Part shown: one piece after another, positions 62,201 through 64,000 of the stretch
Layout: each line of letters begins with the position of its first letter
Numbering within the stretch: the first letter of the stretch is position 1
Assembly: GCA_013306675.1 (NCBI GenBank)
Contig: JABLUY010000013.1
Coordinates: 125,494-189,493 of the forward strand
Length of the DNA: 64,000 nt
Reading direction: 5' to 3'
Source: Thraustochytrium sp. TN22
Lineage: Eukaryota; Sar; Bigyra; Thraustochytrida; Thraustochytriidae
Notes under the pieces: model-generated
The model's database searches: none
Told to the model about the DNA's origin: nothing
The model's input: the letters and a program-made list of their open reading frames with translations, nothing else
Made by a program: the position numbers and the translations under genes

Positions 62201-64000
62201 CCACTGCGGCGGCTCACGAGGGCGCTACGCAGACGACAACTACGGTGGCTCGCGAGGTCGCCACGCAGACGACCACCACGGTGGCTCGCGAGGAAGCTAC
62301 GCAAACGACCACCACGGCGGCTCAGGAGGGCGTAACGCAGACGACAACTACGGGGGCTCGCGAGGTCGCCACGGAGACGACCTCCTCGGTGGCTCGCGAG
62401 GTCGCTGCGCAAACAACCACTGCGGCGGCTCAGGAGGGCGCTTCGGGGCCTCGCGAGGTCGCCACGGAGACGATCACCACGGTGGCTCGCGAGGTCGCTG
62501 CGCCAACAACCACTACGGCGGCTCAGCAGGGCGCTACGCACACGACAACTATGGGGGCTCGCGAGGTCACCACGCAGACGACCACCACGGTGGCTCGCGA
62601 GGTCGCTACGCAAATGACCACCACGGCGGCTCAGGGGGTCGCTACGCAGACGACCATTACGGTGGCTCGCGAGGTCGCCACGGAGACGACCACCACGGTG
62701 GCTCGCGAGGTCATTACGCAAACGACCACCACGGCGACTCAGGAGGGCGCTACGCAGACGACCATTGATGTGACTCGTGAGGTCGCCACGGAGACGACCA
62801 TCACGGTGGCTCGCGAGGTCGTCACGCAAACGATCACCACGGTGGCTCAGGAGGTCGCTACGCAGACGACTACTACGGTGGCTCGCGGGCTCGCCACGCA
62901 GGCGACCATCACGGAGGCTCGCGAGCTCGCTTCGCAAACGACCACCACGGCGGCTCAGGCGGTCGTTACGCAGAGAGCTCGCGAAGTCGCTGCACAGACA
63001 GCCGTCACGGTGGCTCACGAGATGGCTGCGCAGACGACCACCACGGCAGGTCAGGAGGTCGCTACGCAGACGACTGCTGCGGTGGCTCGCGAGCTCGCCA
63101 CGCAGGCGACCAACACGGAGGCTCGCGAGCTTGCTTCGCAAACGACCACCACGGCGGCTCAGGAGGTCGTCACGCAGAGAGCTCGCGAAGTCGCTGCACA
63201 GACAGCCGCCACGGTGGCTCACGAGATGGCTGCGCAGACGACCACCACGGCGGCTCAGGAGGTCGCTACGCAGACGACTACTACGGCGGCTCGCGAGCTC
63301 GCCACGCAGGCGACCATCACGGTGGCTCGCGAGCTCGCTTCGCAAACGACCACCACGGCGGCTCAGGAGGTCGTTACGCAGATAGCTCGCGAAGTCGCTG
63401 CACAGACAGCCGCCACGGTGGCTCACGAGATGGCTCCGCAGACGACCACCACGGCGTCTCGGAGCGCTTCTACACCAACCGCAACGATGCCCCAGGGCGT
63501 CATGACGCAGACGACTTACATCATGCAGGGCGCCTCCATGCAGGACGGTGGCGAGTCACCGACCACGGAGAGCGCAGCGGCGACCCTGAACCGCGCTGCG
63601 CAGACCGCCGTGGCGATCCCGGACGCTGCTTCGCGGACCGCCATGACGACCACGGGTGTCATGACACAGACGACTGACGGCGTTCAGGGCGCCTTCTCGC
63701 GGACCGATGGCCAGTCCACCTCCACGCAGGCCGGCACGGCAACGCAGCACTCTCCTGTGCGGACTGCTACCACGCCCCGCGTCGCAGCTACGCGGAGCAC
63801 TGTGGCGTGCACGAACGTCGAAATGCAGAAAATGGAGGCCGTGGCACCGACGTCTGTCGCCACGCAGGACGCCCCCACGCAAGGTGCCTGCGAGGTCGCC
63901 TCCCCGCAAGCCGCCTCGGCGTCGCAGAACCAGTTTACGCAGAGCGCCGTGGCGACTCTGACCAGCACTGCGCAGCCCGCCACGGTCACTGACTGTCCGG
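59299..64000 (+). CDS. Giant repeat-rich multi-pass membrane protein, 3' end outside the window
   Basis: One frame is open without a stop from upstream of the ATG at 59299 to the window edge (at least 1567 residues). Parts in order: a membrane region with about four hydrophobic segments (1-22, 40-58, 69-92, 117-147; e.g. FIPFVLFLVYPLYVFMN); a charged/Gln-rich linker with (QH)n; eleven 41-residue repeats (about 375-800) of the form QQQLELQQQLSPPTPSLPTP + VEQDDAKGDAGGAEVEAE; a basic patch (PKRKRRPRRPRLRKK, about 840-860); then about forty 12-residue units of type REVATQTTTTVA (about 885-1390), and a less regular Ser/Thr-rich end. Codons are less G/C-biased in the membrane part than in housekeeping genes. 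No family recognised. A surface or wall-anchored, low-complexity structural or adhesive role is possible but unproven. The true start may lie in upstream exons. Confidence 0.7.
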   Translation, partial: MVLLAFLCVSLVTMLVFLALMLRRNPTSSADLQARLHCVAACAMTLFEVTLALLRFKWETAELRARLCFIPFVLFLVYPLYVFMNTVAWESPIRDSLVCRNTTSRETVIQPHQYTLLKMVLIIGAMEAVHTLIINVAFWLCAFSHKLYLCTGSGSFQDQDQGPEQHEAVDDNGKAAGKKPNLVVEKVTEEVTVEKTRLLFERLQLSTGRRFEQRHPPTQLGVLQHLWQRRQRRQHREPSQQHQHQHQHQHRPREAKAKVHLAVVEVVKPVNLDGDDAKDNARDAQVEGEPQQQHEQQQQQSPRLPAEQQLVKNDNVHDEVNKEKQLEEQETMEHADISDGANVNEGEGKVENEPQQQLEQLQLGKQQQLELQQQLPPPTPSLPTPASVEQDDAKGDAGEAEVDAELQQQLELQQQLSPPTPSLPTPASVEQDDATGDPAGAGVEAELQQQLELQQQLSPPTPSLPTPAPVEQDDAKGDAGGAEVEAELQQQLELQQQLSPPTPSLPTPAPVEQDDAKGDAGGAEVEAELQQQLELQQQLSPPTPSLPTPAPVEQDDAKGDAGGAEVEAELQQQLELQQQLSPPTPSLPTPAPVEQDDAKGDAGGAEVEAELQQQLELQQQLSPPTPSLPTPAPVEQDDAKGDAGGAEVEAELQQQLELQQQLSPPTPSLPTPAPVEQDDAKGDAGGAEVEAELQQQLELQQQLSPPTPSLPTPAPVEQDDAKGDAGEAEVEAEQQQQLELQQQLSPPTPSLPTQASVEQDDATGDAGGAEVEAERQQQLELQQQPSLPTPSLPTPAPAQQDDANGGVEDEGQQPLEQERLAQQPGQQLDEQPHQQEQPRPKRKRRPRRPRLRKKSRDQKKKKAQKVPVQEKCDQVSDEAATVQAVTAAQEVAPQTTTTAAQEVAPLTNTTAAHEVATQMATTAAQEVAPQTTTTAAQEIAPQTATTAAHEGATQMTTTAAHEGATQMTTAAAHEGATQTTTTVAREVATQTTTTVAREEATQTTTTAAQEGVTQTTTTGAREVATETTSSVAREVAAQTTTAAAQEGASGPREVATETITTVAREVAAPTTTTAAQQGATHTTTMGAREVTTQTTTTVAREVATQMTTTAAQGVATQTTITVAREVATETTTTVAREVITQTTTTATQEGATQTTIDVTREVATETTITVAREVVTQTITTVAQEVATQTTTTVARGLATQATITEARELASQTTTTAAQAVVTQRAREVAAQTAVTVAHEMAAQTTTTAGQEVATQTTAAVARELATQATNTEARELASQTTTTAAQEVVTQRAREVAAQTAATVAHEMAAQTTTTAAQEVATQTTTTAARELATQATITVARELASQTTTTAAQEVVTQIAREVAAQTAATVAHEMAPQTTTTASRSASTPTATMPQGVMTQTTYIMQGASMQDGGESPTTESAAATLNRAAQTAVAIPDAASRTAMTTTGVMTQTTDGVQGAFSRTDGQSTSTQAGTATQHSPVRTATTPRVAATRSTVACTNVEMQKMEAVAPTSVATQDAPTQGACEVASPQAASASQNQFTQSAVATLTSTAQPATVTDCP
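60421..61690 (+). repeat. 123-bp coding tandem repeat, eleven copies
   Basis: Copies begin at 60421, 60544, 60667, 60790, 60913, 61036, 61159, 61282, 61405, 61528 and 61651, all spaced 123 bp (41 codons). Copies from 60667 to 61405 are nearly identical at DNA level; the outer ones diverge, as expected for unequal exchange in the centre. Confidence 0.95.
61960..63460 (+). repeat. 36-bp coding tandem repeat (12-residue Thr-rich unit), about 40 copies
   Basis: Unit consensus GCTCGCGAGGTCGCTACGCA + GACGACCACCACGGTG, coding for AREVATQTTTTV. Units vary at defined positions (AQE/ARE/AHE; VA/GA/LA; TQ/AQ/SQ) while length is kept. Confidence 0.93.
62923..63420 (+). repeat. 204-bp higher-order repeat inside the 36-bp array
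   Basis: Blocks starting at 62923, 63127 and 63331 share the same ordered series of five full 12-residue units plus one shortened 8-residue unit (68 codons). The third copy is cut by the end of the array. Confidence 0.85.

Noticed and set aside
61672-63426. 584-codon minus-strand Arg/Leu/Ser repeat frame
   Set aside because: Shadow of the 36-bp array; lacks a leader and does not continue beyond the repeat.
61960-63460. CRISPR-like or satellite DNA
   Set aside because: Frame-preserving 36-bp units inside a continuous open frame; best read as coding repeats.
1-64000. Retroelements, Polintons or other virus-like elements
   Set aside because: No reverse transcriptase, integrase, capsid or packaging ATPase signatures and no long terminal repeats were recognised.

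Overview
The window is nuclear DNA from a GC-rich, gene-dense unicellular eukaryote. Evidence: GT-AG introns (often with a GTACGT donor), a bipartite site-2 protease gene, a three-exon RPB10 gene, eukaryotic-only proteins (SNARE, retriever subunit, ARP4, PH-Sec14, Lsg1) and two Pol III-type tRNA-Asn genes. Most genes are intronless with strong G/C-ending codon bias. A SPAG17/PF6-like central-pair protein and a TEX9-like protein imply a flagellated stage. A stramenopile or haptophyte-like protist would fit (DD3-3 family, Hv1 channel, mitochondrial beta carbonic anhydrase), but the sequence alone does not fix the lineage.

Layout. 1-2 kb: 3' part of a leucine-rich-repeat gene in which each 28-residue repeat is one 84-nt exon, followed by a decayed exon copy and a 35-bp repeat. 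2.3-3.0 kb (-): Hv1-type voltage-gated proton channel. 3.0-5.9 kb: GC-rich gene-poor stretch. 5.9-10.6 kb (+): Mpv17/PMP22 protein, small site-2 protease, secreted purple acid phosphatase. 12.8-19.2 kb: F-box/RCC1 protein (+), three-RRM nucleolar-type protein (-), DD3-3 ectodomain/TM/SH3 protein (-). 19-21.7 kb: low-coding island. 21.7-33 kb (+): Lsg1 GTPase, BSD-domain protein, two-RRM hnRNP, four-unit VOC protein, PH-TM-Sec14 protein. 34.6-45.6 kb: mitochondrial beta-CA, TEX9-like (-), dienoyl-CoA isomerase, unknown (-), two tRNA-Asn, membrane JmjC/cupin protein, two unknown proteins. 45.9-56.7 kb: RPB10 (-), ARP4, SPAG17, GOSR1 (-), VPS26C, bacterial-type TrpRS. 57-64 kb: a decayed membrane-protein fragment and then a very long open frame that runs off the window, with an N-terminal membrane region, eleven 41-residue repeats and a roughly 40-copy 12-residue Thr-rich array.

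There is no operon logic. Several divergent pairs share short intergenic regions: RPB10/ARP4 (287 bp), GOSR1/VPS26C (416 bp), TEX9/ECH1 (606 bp). Convergent pairs are tightly packed. A CTAGCTAG motif recurs at gene borders. No retroviral, Polinton or other virus-like element was recognised. The most novel items are the modular LRR gene, the DD3-3/SH3 receptor-like fusion, the four-fold VOC protein and the giant repeat protein at the right edge.
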